NCBI RefSeq assembly: GCF_025398035.1
Contig: NZ_CP104558.1
Location: 2,232,001-2,296,000 of the forward strand
DNA length: 64,000 nucleotides
Direction of reading: 5' to 3'
From: Rossellomorea vietnamensis
GTDB lineage: Bacteria > Bacillota > Bacilli > Bacillales > Bacillaceae_B
The notes beneath the pieces were generated by a model, which did no database searches, had not been told where the DNA came from, and worked only from the letters and a program-made list of their open reading frames with translations. Of this stretch, positions 54,682-63,921 are shown piece by piece; the first letter of the stretch is position 1; each line of letters opens with the position of its first letter. A program made the translations under genes and the position numbers.

Positions 54682-55641
54682 TTACCGTTTCTCTCGGACC
54701 CTTTTGCCTGCTGAAATCCCTGATAAATAAGCACTCTCAAACCGCGTACGTCCGGCTTCATCATTCTCCCGGAGGAATGCATCCCCACATAGGACAATCC
54801 GCCCTTTGTGACCCATTTCAACAAATGGGGTGCGTACCACAGCTTCTGCTTCCGCGTACTTCCACTTTTTCAGCTGAACCCCCGTCACCCTGCTTCCTTT
54901 TTCAAGAAAACCCTCGGCCACCTTTTGGATGGGAGCTATAATGCTGTCTTCTTCCATATCTACGTGTTTCTTCGACCAATCCCCGGTCATATATACGCTG
55001 ACCGTAACAGTGGATGAAATGCCTTTCTTTTTGTGATCCACCACCCGCTCCACGCCGTCAGGAAGCCCTTCATCTACATGACCTGGGGACGGAATGCTGC
55101 TTGGCCCGTCAAAGGTAAACATGCCTACGAAGCATGGGGCAAAAGAAATAGTGGATACCTCCGGTGGTGCGATTCCTGTAAGCAGTTGTAACGCCTGGGG
55201 TGCGGGAGCCGTCACTATGCAATGATTTGCGGTGATCCTTTCACCATTTTCAAGTTCCACTTCCAGAGGTCCGTCCCTCCCGTCTCGAATGGAAGAAACC
55301 CTGGTGTTCAGTTTGACTGGGATGGACCCTGCCAGTTGTTTCGCGAGGGCATTCATGCCGGCCGTCGATGTGTATCTTGGATAAGGTGTGCCGAACCAGC
55401 GTTTCACCCATCCCGCTTCCAGCCACTTCTCTACGTCCTCTTGCAGCTCCGGGGAACGGACCGTGAAGAACTGAGCTCCGTGATCTGCTTTCCCTTCCCC
55501 GATCCGCCTGGTGGCAAGCCTGCCACCGACGCTTCTGCTCTTTTCCACTATGAGGACCTCTACACCATTTTCCATCAACGTCCTCGCTGCCATGATACCT
55601 GACAGGCCTCCTCCAATGATGATCACTTCGTATGTCTCCAT
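54682..55641 (-). CDS. renalase-like FAD/NAD(P) oxidoreductase
   Basis: 319 residues. EVIIIGGGLSGIMAARTLMENGVEVLIVEKSRSVGGRLATRR is the dinucleotide-binding fold plus GG doublet of the amine-oxidase group, and KADHGAQFFTVR the next FAD contact. GRIVLCGDAFL near the C-terminus closes the FAD site. Bacterial renalases oxidise off-pathway dihydro-NAD(P) isomers; that function is possible but unproven. AGAGGATGAG precedes the ATG. Confidence 0.85.
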   Translation of the reverse strand: METYEVIIIGGGLSGIMAARTLMENGVEVLIVEKSRSVGGRLATRRIGEGKADHGAQFFTVRSPELQEDVEKWLEAGWVKRWFGTPYPRYTSTAGMNALAKQLAGSIPVKLNTRVSSIRDGRDGPLEVELENGERITANHCIVTAPAPQALQLLTGIAPPEVSTISFAPCFVGMFTFDGPSSIPSPGHVDEGLPDGVERVVDHKKKGISSTVTVSVYMTGDWSKKHVDMEEDSIIAPIQKVAEGFLEKGSRVTGVQLKKWKYAEAEAVVRTPFVEMGHKGRIVLCGDAFLRENDEAGRTRFESAYLSGISAGKRVREKR

Positions 55642-55693
55642 ATCTTCTCATCCTCTCTTCCTTTTATTATACGAATTTATTCTGAAAAATTGG

Positions 55694-55724
55694 AAGGGAG
55701 ATGACTCCATCCGTCATCTCCCTT
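55694..55724. terminator. ABC-F gene terminator
   Basis: AAGGGAGATGAC...GTCATCTCCCTT stem with T-rich flank on the minus strand. Confidence 0.85.
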
Positions 55725-55727
55725 TTC

Positions 55728-57602
55728 CTATGCCAATAATTCTTCTAAATCCTGATACATCTTGTTCCGTTCCTGTTCCTTTTGTTCTTTTTCCTTGTAC
55801 AGCTCCTGGATGACATCAAGGTCTCCTTGTGAGAGAAGCTTCTCTTCAATGGCAAAGATCTCTTCTTCCACCTTTTCAAGGCCGGCTTCGATTTCTTCCA
55901 TCGTGCGGGAAGTTTTCACAGGGGTTGCTTGAGGCCCCGCTTGTTTCACCACCTGTACGACGGGCTGTTCCGGCGCGAGTTCAGGCAGCTTTTCCTTCGC
56001 CCAGCTGTATGGCCCGTCAAAGAAATAAAGCTCACCCCGGTGGATCCAATAGGTTTTCTTAAACAGCTTATTCAAAAAGTACCGGTCATGGGAGACGGCG
56101 AGAATCGTGCCTTTGAAATCCTCCAGGGCATCCTCCAATACTTCCCTTGAATCAATGTCCAGATGATTCGTCGGCTCATCGAGGACCAGGAAGTTGATGT
56201 CCTGATGCATAAGCTGGGCAAGTCTGAGCCTCATCTTCTCCCCGCCGCTTAGCTGACCGACCTTCCGGAACACATTCGGTCCATAAAACAGGAACTTCGC
56301 GAGGATATGCCGGGCATCCCCTTCCGTCACCGCCACTTCTTCCCTGAACGCATCAATCAACCTGACCGACGGATCGGCGACAGTAAAGTGCTGGGACAGG
56401 TAGCCGAGCTTCACATTGCTTCCGAGTTTCACCACGCCATGATCCGCTGACTCCTCCCCGAGGAGCATCTTGATGATCGTTGATTTCCCTGTACCATTTT
56501 GACCGACGATCGCTGTGCGGTCCTTAAAATGGACATGGAGGCCGACTTTTTCGAATAAGGTCTTTTCTCCATAGGCTTTCGTCACTTCTTCCATGGAAAA
56601 GACGATTTTCCCGCTCCGGTCGGTTTCGTCGAATTCCAGCCCCATCTTCTTCCGGTCCAGGATCGGCCGCTTGATCTTCTCCATCCGTTCCAGTGCACGC
56701 TCCATATTCCGTGCCCGCTTGTGCAGGGCTTCATTCGGAGGGTTCGCCTGGTTCGCCCATTCCCTCAGCCTTTTGATGGCCTCCTTCATCTTCTTGATTT
56801 TCTTCTGCTGCTCCTGATACGCCTGGAACTCGATCATCAGGCGCTCTTCCTTTTCCTTTACAAATCCGGAGTAGTTCGTATGGTAAATCGTCAGCTCCCC
56901 GTCCTCCAGGTCATATACCTTTGTAATGACGTGATCGAGGAAATAGCGGTCATGGGAGATGCAAACCACGGTTCCATCATATTCTTTCAAAAAATCCTCA
57001 AGCCACTCCACCGCCCCGATATCCAGATGATTCGTCGGTTCGTCAAGAAGCAGCAGATCCGGCTTCTGGAGGAGGATCAGACCGAGACAAAGCTTTGTCT
57101 GCTCCCCGCCGCTGCACGCGTTAAAATCCTTCTCAACCAGTTCCCCAATGGCGAGGCCGTTCACGATCTTCGCAATATCGGACTCGATCTCATATCCTCC
57201 AGAAAGGGTGAATTGATCCTGAAGCTTTCCGTATTCTTCTAGTAATCGGTTGAGAGTATCCGGGTTCCGTTCATTCCCCATTTTGGTTTCAAGCTCTTTT
57301 AATCGGAGACCAATCTGGATCAGTTCTGAAAACGCGGAACGCAATACATCGATTCCCTTCGTACCTTCCTTATACTGTGGAATCTGAGCCAAGTACCCTA
57401 CCTTTGCCCCTTTTTTCAGATGAATGAGCCCCTTATCCGGAGCTTCCACCCCTGACAATAATTTAAAGATGGTCGTCTTCCCGGTCCCATTCCGCCCAAC
57501 AAGGCCAATCCGGGCCCTCTCAGGTATTTCGAAGCTCAAATCCTCAAATATCAAGTGACCACCAAACATTTTACTGATTTCCTGTGCGCTGCAAATAATC
57601 AT
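55728..57602 (-). CDS. ABC-F family ATPase (ribosome-associated)
   Basis: 624 residues with no membrane span. Two ABC domains have Walker A GLVGRNGTGKTT and AIVGQNGTGKST, signatures ACSGGEQTKL and QLSGGEKMRL, and Walker B LLLLDEPTNHLDI and FLVLDEPTNHLDI. The P-site linker (about 240-320) has NPPNEALHKRARNMERALERMEKI, and a C-terminal coiled coil ends the protein (EEIEAGLEKVEEEIFAIEEKL...). ABC-F proteins act on the ribosome, either in translation quality or in antibiotic protection. The long leader with an upstream ORF favours antibiotic-inducible protection (inference). Confidence 0.93.
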   Translation of the reverse strand: MIICSAQEISKMFGGHLIFEDLSFEIPERARIGLVGRNGTGKTTIFKLLSGVEAPDKGLIHLKKGAKVGYLAQIPQYKEGTKGIDVLRSAFSELIQIGLRLKELETKMGNERNPDTLNRLLEEYGKLQDQFTLSGGYEIESDIAKIVNGLAIGELVEKDFNACSGGEQTKLCLGLILLQKPDLLLLDEPTNHLDIGAVEWLEDFLKEYDGTVVCISHDRYFLDHVITKVYDLEDGELTIYHTNYSGFVKEKEERLMIEFQAYQEQQKKIKKMKEAIKRLREWANQANPPNEALHKRARNMERALERMEKIKRPILDRKKMGLEFDETDRSGKIVFSMEEVTKAYGEKTLFEKVGLHVHFKDRTAIVGQNGTGKSTIIKMLLGEESADHGVVKLGSNVKLGYLSQHFTVADPSVRLIDAFREEVAVTEGDARHILAKFLFYGPNVFRKVGQLSGGEKMRLRLAQLMHQDINFLVLDEPTNHLDIDSREVLEDALEDFKGTILAVSHDRYFLNKLFKKTYWIHRGELYFFDGPYSWAKEKLPELAPEQPVVQVVKQAGPQATPVKTSRTMEEIEAGLEKVEEEIFAIEEKLLSQGDLDVIQELYKEKEQKEQERNKMYQDLEELLA

Positions 57603-57632
57603 TTTCCTCTTCCTTTCGGGTATCTATTCAGA

Positions 57633-57955
57633 GGTAAGAGGTTCATAGAAAAAGCCATGGGGGAGCAGAAGGCTCGCCCATGGCTCTACGGAAGTGCGGG
57701 ACTTTACTGCACCGCACTTCCCCTTTCATAAAAGAAGGGACAAAAAAAGAGAGCGAAAACGCCCCCATTTTTTCCGATTCTTAATAAAAAAGTGATTGGA
57801 ATTGAGACCTCTTACCGTTCAGTATTCATATTCATTTGGTGAAAAAGGGCATACGTGTCCCCTTGAACGCAAATGCATGAAAAATTGCACGGCAAATGTA
57901 AATATAGTCTAAATACTTCCCACGCAATCCTACAGAACGATTCATCTCAATTCCA
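57633..57955 (-). promoter_or_regulatory. attenuator-like leader of the ABC-F gene
   Basis: Segment 1 (57945-57955, start region of the upstream ORF) is perfectly complementary over 11 bp to segment 2 (57797-57807). The adjoining 57807-57816 is perfectly complementary over 10 bp to segment 3 (57633-57642). Segment 3 contains CCTCTT, which can also pair with AAGAGG in the ABC-F ribosome binding site. Three further hairpins lie between: GGGCG-TTTT-CGCTC with T7, a 10-bp stem at 57690-57721, and AGCCATGG...CCATGGCT with T5 at 57653-57685. Confidence 0.75.
57832..57945 (-). CDS. upstream ORF, 37-residue leader peptide
   Basis: MNRSVGLRGKYLDYIYICRA... ends in RMPFFTK. AAAGGAGGTGG precedes the ATG, stronger than the site of the ABC-F gene itself. 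The sequence is basic and aromatic-rich (Tyr, Phe), typical of stalling leader peptides. Position and complementary segments imply regulation of the ABC-F gene by translation of this ORF. Confidence 0.72.
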   Translation of the reverse strand: MNRSVGLRGKYLDYIYICRAIFHAFAFKGTRMPFFTK

Positions 57956-58024
57956 CCTCCTTTTTCATTACACGAATATTGATACCACCATTATATAATT
58001 ATTCTGAAAGCTTTTGCAATGTGT

Positions 58025-59665
58025 TTATTCTTTTTTATAAAGAATCCTTGATAGCACAAGGCCGATCACACCGATTGGAATCAGGATCATGGCACGGATC
58101 GTGAAATCGAGGAACACGAGATCGGCAAGGAAAAACTTCAACAGAGCCAGTGCAAGGAAGATGATTCCCACCCACCGGTAGAACATGTCCTTCCTGCTTT
58201 CCCCATAGATGAGATACCCGATGGACAGGGCGGCAATCGCCACGGTGTAGGCAGTCGTCCGCGGGGTATAATCCCAACCGATCACGATGAACTCGGTCAA
58301 CCTCAGGATGAAGAACATCACGAGACCTGTCAGCACGACTTTCATTGTCGTCGTTGAGACGTTCAGGAAGGAGGATTCCTGCTGATTGAAATGGGCAAAC
58401 AAATAGACATAGGCAAATGCCAGGATAAAAATCGGCAGTTCAATCGCAATGAAATCGGCTTGTGATCCCGTCACCATTCCAAGGAATGAGAGCAGCATCA
58501 ACAGGAATGAACCTGCAAGGCTGACATAGCTTTCTCTTCTCCCCGCCAGCCACAGAAGGGCATTCGCTTGTATGGCAATCAGCACAAAGCGCCAATCATA
58601 TTCAAACAGATCAAAGAGGAAAAGAAGCATATGCAGGAATCCTAGGACGAGCAAAGTATCCTTCGTTCTCTTCAATTGCTTCGGTTCAATAAAGGCAGCC
58701 CCGATATAAACAGCTGCAAAGATGGCATAGTAGCTAAGAGGAATCGCCGTATAAACATCATTCAGCAGACCCAGAAGGATGAAACTGCCTGTCACGAGGG
58801 CCGGTATCATCTCAGCGTTCACCCGTTCATCCCCGTTAAGGATGATCAGGAGCAAGATATACGCATGCTGAATGGCAAATGGAATAAGGACGGTCAGTGT
58901 CATCTCCCCGACACCAAACACTGCAAAGAAAAACAGTGAGAAATACAGTAGATAATAATGAATATTCCAGGCTATGCGGTACCTTTTCCACGTGCTGAAC
59001 GTCATCAATACAAAGAACAGCACAAGCTCATAACCATAAAACAGCCATTCATTCCGCTCATCCCCTGCGAAAATGAACGGAAACAGGTATGCCCCTGCGC
59101 CTATCAAACAAAGAATCAGTTGGGATCCATGCTTATGGGATGCCCACAGCCCAACAGAAATGATAAGGATCAATAAGAGATTCGTGATGAGTCCCCCGAT
59201 ATAACCGTATAGGATATTTGCTGAAAACAGCGTAATGATAGCGAGGACGATGCTTCCAGAAAGGAGCGTGATGGACAGTTTATGCTGATCCCGGCTGAAC
59301 CTTTCACCAAGTGCGTACATCACGATACTGATCGCTCCACCCGTCAGCACCCGGAGTCGCGGTGAGACCCAGCCGTTTTGGGAAGCCGCCATGAATCCCC
59401 AAATGCTTCCTATTAATAGAACGAACAAGAATACTTTCGGGAGCCAGCGTTCGACTGAGAAATCAAAGGGTTCTTTTTCCACGATGGGATCTGCTGATGA
59501 TTCAGCAGGAATTGGTTTTTCAGGTTCTGTGTAGACTTCTGCTTTTTGGATAACGGGTGATTCGTATTCATTCTTTGCCTGAATCAACTGCCGTTTCACG
59601 AGATAAAGCTCTTTTTCGAGAAAGTTGATTTTTTGCTCCAACCTCTTCAGTTCTTCCTTTTCCAT
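58025..59665 (-). CDS. DUF2339 family polytopic membrane protein
   Basis: 546 residues. An N-terminal coiled coil (EELKRLEQKINFLEKELYLVKRQL) and a Pro/Glu linker lead to about 16 membrane segments. FLFVLLIGSIWGFMAASQNGWVSPRLRVLTGG is the DUF2339 signature. No enzymatic motif is seen. GGGGGTGG precedes the ATG. Function unknown. Confidence 0.85.
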   Translation of the reverse strand: MEKEELKRLEQKINFLEKELYLVKRQLIQAKNEYESPVIQKAEVYTEPEKPIPAESSADPIVEKEPFDFSVERWLPKVFLFVLLIGSIWGFMAASQNGWVSPRLRVLTGGAISIVMYALGERFSRDQHKLSITLLSGSIVLAIITLFSANILYGYIGGLITNLLLILIISVGLWASHKHGSQLILCLIGAGAYLFPFIFAGDERNEWLFYGYELVLFFVLMTFSTWKRYRIAWNIHYYLLYFSLFFFAVFGVGEMTLTVLIPFAIQHAYILLLIILNGDERVNAEMIPALVTGSFILLGLLNDVYTAIPLSYYAIFAAVYIGAAFIEPKQLKRTKDTLLVLGFLHMLLFLFDLFEYDWRFVLIAIQANALLWLAGRRESYVSLAGSFLLMLLSFLGMVTGSQADFIAIELPIFILAFAYVYLFAHFNQQESSFLNVSTTTMKVVLTGLVMFFILRLTEFIVIGWDYTPRTTAYTVAIAALSIGYLIYGESRKDMFYRWVGIIFLALALLKFFLADLVFLDFTIRAMILIPIGVIGLVLSRILYKKE

Positions 59666-59740
59666 ACTTCCACCCCCCTACTTCTATTTATACAGGAAGA
59701 ATGGAATATTTTCCTATATTTTTTTGAAGTTACAATAAAA

Positions 59741-59769
59741 AAACCCCACCCTATAAGCAGGTGGAGTTT
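59741..59769 (-). terminator. yitT-family gene terminator
   Basis: AAACTCCACC...GGTGGGGTTT stem with TTTTATTG on the minus strand. Confidence 0.85.
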
Positions 59770-59774
59770 CGTTT

Positions 59775-60623
59775 CTATGCTAATCGTTTAAAGTTTTGTC
59801 CAAGGATTTCATTCATCGTGTGAACCGTGATGAATGCACGTTTATCAATTTGGGTGATGAAGCCTTTCAGCCTGGAGAAGTCCTTGCGTCCAAGGATGGT
59901 CGTGATGACTTCCTTTTCATCGGAAGTGAACGCTCCCGTTGCCGTATGGATCGTCGCCCCTTTTCCAAGCTCGTGGACGATGTACGACTTGATTTCATCA
60001 CTGTAACGGCTGATGATCACAATTTCCTTATTTGAATTAAACTGCTGCAGTGCATAATCGATGACCAGTCCGTTCAAGATGACCCCGAAGAATGCGTACA
60101 TTCCGACTTGAGGTCCGAATAGGACCGCTGAGGACAGGGCGATGGATAAATCCGCCAATAACACGCCTCTGCCTACATCTATATTGAAATATTTATTAAA
60201 GATCAGGGCCACGATATCCGTTCCACCTGTTGATGCCTGCTGGTTGAACACAATCGCCATTCCGGTTGCGGCAATGCATTGACCGATGATCAATTGAATC
60301 AAGATATCATCACTGAGCGGCGCGCTCATCGGTGCAATTGTCTCGAGTAACCAGACATAGAACGAAAGGGCGAAACTCGCGTAAATCGTTTTCGCTCCGA
60401 AATTAAAACCAAGAAATATCACACCGACGATAAACAGAATCACATTGATGATAATCATGAACAGTCCAAGGGACATTCCCGGAAACAGATCGTTCATGAT
60501 GATCGACAATCCACTGACTCCCCCTGTCGCTAAATTATTAGGCGATAAGAAAAAATGGACATTCACCGAAACAAGAAATGCCCCGAGATTCATCATTAGG
60601 AAGGAAAATATTCTTTGTCGCAT
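59775..60623 (-). CDS. YitT family membrane protein
   Basis: 282 residues from ATG at 60623 (AAGGAGG at 8 nt). Five or six membrane segments (NNLATGGVSGLSIIMND, QQASTGGTDIVALIFNKYFN) form the YitT/DUF161 region. A soluble C-terminal DUF2179 domain follows (EIVIISRYSDEIKSYIVHELGKGATIHTATGAFTSDEKEVI). Transported or bound ligand unknown. Confidence 0.92.
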   Translation of the reverse strand: MRQRIFSFLMMNLGAFLVSVNVHFFLSPNNLATGGVSGLSIIMNDLFPGMSLGLFMIIINVILFIVGVIFLGFNFGAKTIYASFALSFYVWLLETIAPMSAPLSDDILIQLIIGQCIAATGMAIVFNQQASTGGTDIVALIFNKYFNIDVGRGVLLADLSIALSSAVLFGPQVGMYAFFGVILNGLVIDYALQQFNSNKEIVIISRYSDEIKSYIVHELGKGATIHTATGAFTSDEKEVITTILGRKDFSRLKGFITQIDKRAFITVHTMNEILGQNFKRLA

Positions 60624-60870
60624 CACCGCAACCTCCTTTTTCTTTAAAATTTATGTTGGTTTTCCGTAAATAGTTGAACAACGGGATTATAAAGCCCATC
60701 AAGACCCTTTGTAAAGGGAATCCGGTCAAAAAAATAAGGTTTAATAATTGTGAAAATTGGAAGGGTTTGCAGATGTGATGAGGGCAAGGGTCAGGTTTAC
60801 TGACTTTATTTCTGGGTATAGGAAGAATTTTAGCTTCTATTAAAAAAACGATCCCACTCAGGGATCGTTT

Positions 60871-62393
60871 CAGCTTGTAGACAAAGTCTAAGAATTAGAC
60901 CAAGTCTACAAGCTTTTTTTGTATAATAGAAAGGAATAAAGCTTTTGTGGGGGATAAAAATGTTATCAAAACACACTAAAGAAGGAAGAAATCAAATTGA
61001 AATGGTTGCGCTAGATGAACTTGTTCCTGAGGATCATCTAGTTAGGAAAGTTGAACAAGCGATTGATTTTGAATTTATTTATGACTTAGTAGAAGATAAA
61101 TATTGTTTAGACAATGGGCGGCCTGGTATTGATCCCGTTGTTCTCATTAAAATGGTCTTTACCCAATACCTCTTTGGCATACGCTCCATGCGTCAAACCA
61201 TCAAAGAAATCGAAACCAACGTTGCTTATCGATGGTTTATTGGGTATTCGTTCAAAGAGAAAATCCCTCACTTTTCAACCTTCGGTAAAAACTACGTTAG
61301 GCGCTTCCACGATACGGATCTCTTTGAACAAATTTTCTACCGCATTTTGAAAGAAGCGATGACCAAAGGATTGGTGGATCCATCCGTTGCGTTTATAGAT
61401 TCTACTCATGTAAAAGCGAATGCGAATAAGAAGAAATTCGAAAAGAAAATAGCCCGAGTCGAAACTAGAACGTATCAGGATCAGCTGGATAAAGAGATCA
61501 ACATTGACCGAGAGGAACACGGAAAAAAGCCCTTCCCCCCACAGAATAAAGAAGAGTCAAAAGAAATAAAGGTCAGCACGACAGACCCTGAAAGTGGGTA
61601 TTACGTAAAAGATGAGCGCGAAAAGCTGTTTGCGTATTCTTTTCATACGGCAAGCGACTCCCGGGGTTTTATCTTAGGATCTCTTGTCACGGGAGGAAAT
61701 GTTCACGATAGTCGGATGTTGGACAAGCTCGTCACTCAAGTCACGGATAAAGTCGGTAAGCCCAGTTCTGTCGCTGTTGATGCAGGATATAAAACACCCC
61801 ACATCGCTAAATTCCTCATGGACCAAGAAATCAGACCCGTTATGCCTTATACACGGCCGAGAACGAAAGACGGATATCTTAGGAAATACGAATACGTTTA
61901 CGATGAATATTTTGACTCCTATCTTTGTCCCGAAGGACAAATTTTACCTTACCGTACTACCACAAGAGACGGGTACAAACAATACGCTTCAAATCCTTTG
62001 GAATGTAAAGACTGTCCTCTGTTAGAACGTTGTACACAAAGTAAGAATCACACCAAGATGATTCATCGACATGTGTGGCAGGATTACATAGATGAAGTAG
62101 AACATTTGAGACATACAGAACTTAATAAAACTCTATATGCGAAACGCAAAGAAACGATCGAACGGGTCTTTGCGGACGCAAAAGAAAAGCATGGCATGCG
62201 TTGGACGACCTTAAGAGGTCTTAAAAAAGTTTCAATGCAGGCGATGCTTACATTCGCTGCCATGAATCTTAAGAAGTTGGCAAACTGGACATGGCGAGGG
62301 CCATGTCCAGCCTAGAAACAGGAGAAAAATCTTTTAAAATATCAGAAAACCCCACCTTCGGTTAAAGTGAAGGTGGGGTTTGTCTACAGTCTG
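60871..62393 (+). mobile_element. IS1182-family insertion sequence, 1523 bp
   Basis: The ends begin CAGCTTGTAGACAAA and CAGACTGTAGACAAA (13 of 15 matches). The element contains one full transposase gene. Terminator-like hairpins lie just inside both ends (60872-60920 with a T-run, and 62348-62382) and should insulate it from outside transcription. A TATAAT box precedes the transposase gene. Confidence 0.9.
60960..62315 (+). CDS. IS1182-family DDE transposase
   Basis: 451 residues from MLSKHTKEGRNQIEM at 60960 after GGGGGA. The N-terminal DUF772-type region has MVFTQYLFGIRSMRQTIKEIETNVAYRWFIG. The DDE residues lie in FIDSTHVKANANKKK, VAVDAGYKTPHI and RKETIERVFADAKEKHGMR. A CxxCxxxxxC cluster (CKDCPLLERC) lies before the last motif. 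Full length and apparently intact. Confidence 0.95.
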   Translation: MLSKHTKEGRNQIEMVALDELVPEDHLVRKVEQAIDFEFIYDLVEDKYCLDNGRPGIDPVVLIKMVFTQYLFGIRSMRQTIKEIETNVAYRWFIGYSFKEKIPHFSTFGKNYVRRFHDTDLFEQIFYRILKEAMTKGLVDPSVAFIDSTHVKANANKKKFEKKIARVETRTYQDQLDKEINIDREEHGKKPFPPQNKEESKEIKVSTTDPESGYYVKDEREKLFAYSFHTASDSRGFILGSLVTGGNVHDSRMLDKLVTQVTDKVGKPSSVAVDAGYKTPHIAKFLMDQEIRPVMPYTRPRTKDGYLRKYEYVYDEYFDSYLCPEGQILPYRTTTRDGYKQYASNPLECKDCPLLERCTQSKNHTKMIHRHVWQDYIDEVEHLRHTELNKTLYAKRKETIERVFADAKEKHGMRWTTLRGLKKVSMQAMLTFAAMNLKKLANWTWRGPCPA

Positions 62394-62425
62394 AAACGAT
62401 CCCACTCAGGGATCGTTTTTACACT

Positions 62426-62923
62426 TTATCGATTATCAATTTTCTCCGGATACAAATCATGGTTCATCAGGCGATGGTCGGCCATCGTCTCATATTTCGT
62501 CCCCGGCTTTCCATAGTTACAGTATGGATCGATGCTGATTCCTCCACGCGGGGTGAATTTCCCCCATACTTCGATATAACGGGGATCCATCAGTTCGATG
62601 AGATCGTTCATGATGATGTTCATGCAGTCTTCATGGAAATCACCGTGATTACGGAAGCTGAACAGATAGAGCTTGAGAGATTTACTCTCCACCATCTTTT
62701 CACCAGGGATGTAGCTGATATAGATGGTAGCAAAATCCGGCTGACCCGTTTTCGGGCAGAGACTGGTGAATTCAGGACAGTTGAATTTCACAAAATAATC
62801 CCGGTTCGGATGCTTATTATCGAATGCTTCCAAGATGTGTGGAGCATACTCGAACAAGTAATTTGTCCCTTGATTCCCTAATAATGATAAATCTGTTAAA
62901 TCTTCGTCTTTTCTTCCTGACAT
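62426..62923 (-). CDS. queF: NADPH-dependent 7-cyano-7-deazaguanine reductase
   Basis: 165 residues from [12 protein letters not shown] at 62923, after GGGGAGG; the frame upstream has no site. It is a type I QueF: catalytic Cys in [14 protein letters not shown], the family motif [22 protein letters not shown], and [19 protein letters not shown]. It reduces preQ0 to preQ1 for queuosine in tRNA. It stands alone here without queCDE, and no preQ1 riboswitch was recognised upstream. Confidence 0.95.
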   Translation of the reverse strand: MSGRKDEDLTDLSLLGNQGTNYLFEYAPHILEAFDNKHPNRDYFVKFNCPEFTSLCPKTGQPDFATIYISYIPGEKMVESKSLKLYLFSFRNHGDFHEDCMNIIMNDLIELMDPRYIEVWGKFTPRGGISIDPYCNYGKPGTKYETMADHRLMNHDLYPEKIDNR

Positions 62924-62988
62924 GTAAAAAATCCTCCCCTTCAGAGTGCCTCGAATGAAGGAGGACATAGCATTAGCCTAAGAATCGA

Positions 62989-63032
62989 CATAACAGGCAG
63001 GTGAATTGAAAAAATTGTTATATCCTGTTATG
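62989..63032. promoter_or_regulatory. perfect 9-bp inverted repeat upstream of queF
   Basis: CATAACAGG (62989-62997) and CCTGTTATG (63024-63032) flank a 26-nt A/T-rich loop in the queF leader. It could be an RNA hairpin or an operator. The rest of the 350-bp gap between queF and the next gene shows no gene. Confidence 0.45.
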
Positions 63033-63151
63033 CTTAAAGGATAACATGTTTAAGAAAACTTCATGTTAGATTCATAGAACCATAGTTTTTTATAGAGGGT
63101 TAATGCTATGAACCTCTCTCAGGTACGTGAGCGATAATTAGTGTTACAGAG

Positions 63152-63178
63152 GTTATATTAAATAAGAATTTTGGGAAA
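63152..63178 (+). promoter_or_regulatory. possible SigB-like promoter
   Basis: GTTATA, 15-nt spacer, GGGAAA; partial match to GTTTAA-N12-14-GGGWAW. Weak. Confidence 0.3.
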
Positions 63179-63270
63179 GTCAATCCAATTATAGGTTGAA
63201 ATTTGCAGCAGGAATTTCGATTCTATCTATGGAATATAGTAATTGGTATTTTTGCTGGGAGTGATGATGA

Positions 63271-63921
63271 ATGAATCAGCTGGTCAAGGCTTTCACCAAG
63301 TCTATTCTTGCAGGAGACGTGCATGCACTACTGGAACTGTATTCGTCTTCCATCGATTCAAAAATAGATAACTTTACTTTTTACGAAAAAATCATTAAAC
63401 CATCTATGTATAGAATTGGTGAGCTTTGGGAGAAAAATCAAATTACCGTTGCAGATGAACATTTGGCTACTGCAACCCTTAAATATTTACTTGCAACTAT
63501 TTTTACCCATCAAGAGGCTTTAGAAAACCAACCTAAAGCTCTTTTATTTTGTATTGAGGGTGAACATCACAGTTTGGGACTGGAGCTTGCGAACGAAGTA
63601 TTCAAAGAAAAGCAATGGAATACCCGTTACTTGGGAGCCAACGTCCCGGTCAAAGATGCGTTAACCTTCATTAGCGCCTGGAAACCACATGCCATTGGAA
63701 TATCCATTGGTATGACCACGGAACTGACCCGATTAAAAGAGTGCATCGAAGAAATCAGAGCGCACCATCAGGAGACTGACATTCTCGTCGGTGGCAGACT
63801 CGTCTCCCACTACTCTCTCGATTTCTTGGAAAAATCAAAGGTAACAAGCTTTTATGACTTGTTGGAACTCAATGAGTATCTTAACGATATGTCCAACGGG
63901 CTTGTTTCCTTGAAGGGCTAA
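63271..63921 (+). CDS. cobalamin-binding sensor-like protein without output domain
   Basis: 216 residues. A helical B12-binding-2 region (about 15-85) has GELWEKNQITVADEHLATATL, with the Trp and the Glu-His pair that cap B12 in light sensors such as CarH. The Rossmann B12-binding domain (about 88-210) has ExHxxG in EGEHHSLGLELANEVF. Unlike CarH there is no MerR DNA-binding domain, and unlike metabolic B12 proteins there is no methyltransferase neighbour in view. A role as a light or B12 sensor acting through a partner is inference. GGGAGTGATG precedes the ATG. Confidence 0.88.
   Translation: MNQLVKAFTKSILAGDVHALLELYSSSIDSKIDNFTFYEKIIKPSMYRIGELWEKNQITVADEHLATATLKYLLATIFTHQEALENQPKALLFCIEGEHHSLGLELANEVFKEKQWNTRYLGANVPVKDALTFISAWKPHAIGISIGMTTELTRLKECIEEIRAHHQETDILVGGRLVSHYSLDFLEKSKVTSFYDLLELNEYLNDMSNGLVSLKG

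Larger units (their letters stand above)
60846..62418. repeat. 25-bp palindromic target duplicated around IS1182-family element
   Basis: The hairpin AAACGATCCC-ACTCA-GGGATCGTTT lies at 60846-60870 and again at 62394-62418, immediately abutting both IS ends. Only the left copy still has the A-run (a T-run on the minus strand). Confidence 0.92.

Noticed and set aside
55264..55276. AGGTCCGTCCC inside the renalase-like gene
   Set aside because: It lies in coding sequence without a second arm; probably chance or codon use, so not counted with the intergenic hairpins.
62924..63060. preQ1 riboswitch before queF
   Set aside because: No CCCTCTATAAAAAACTAA-like core or matching hairpin was found; only a 9-bp inverted repeat is present.
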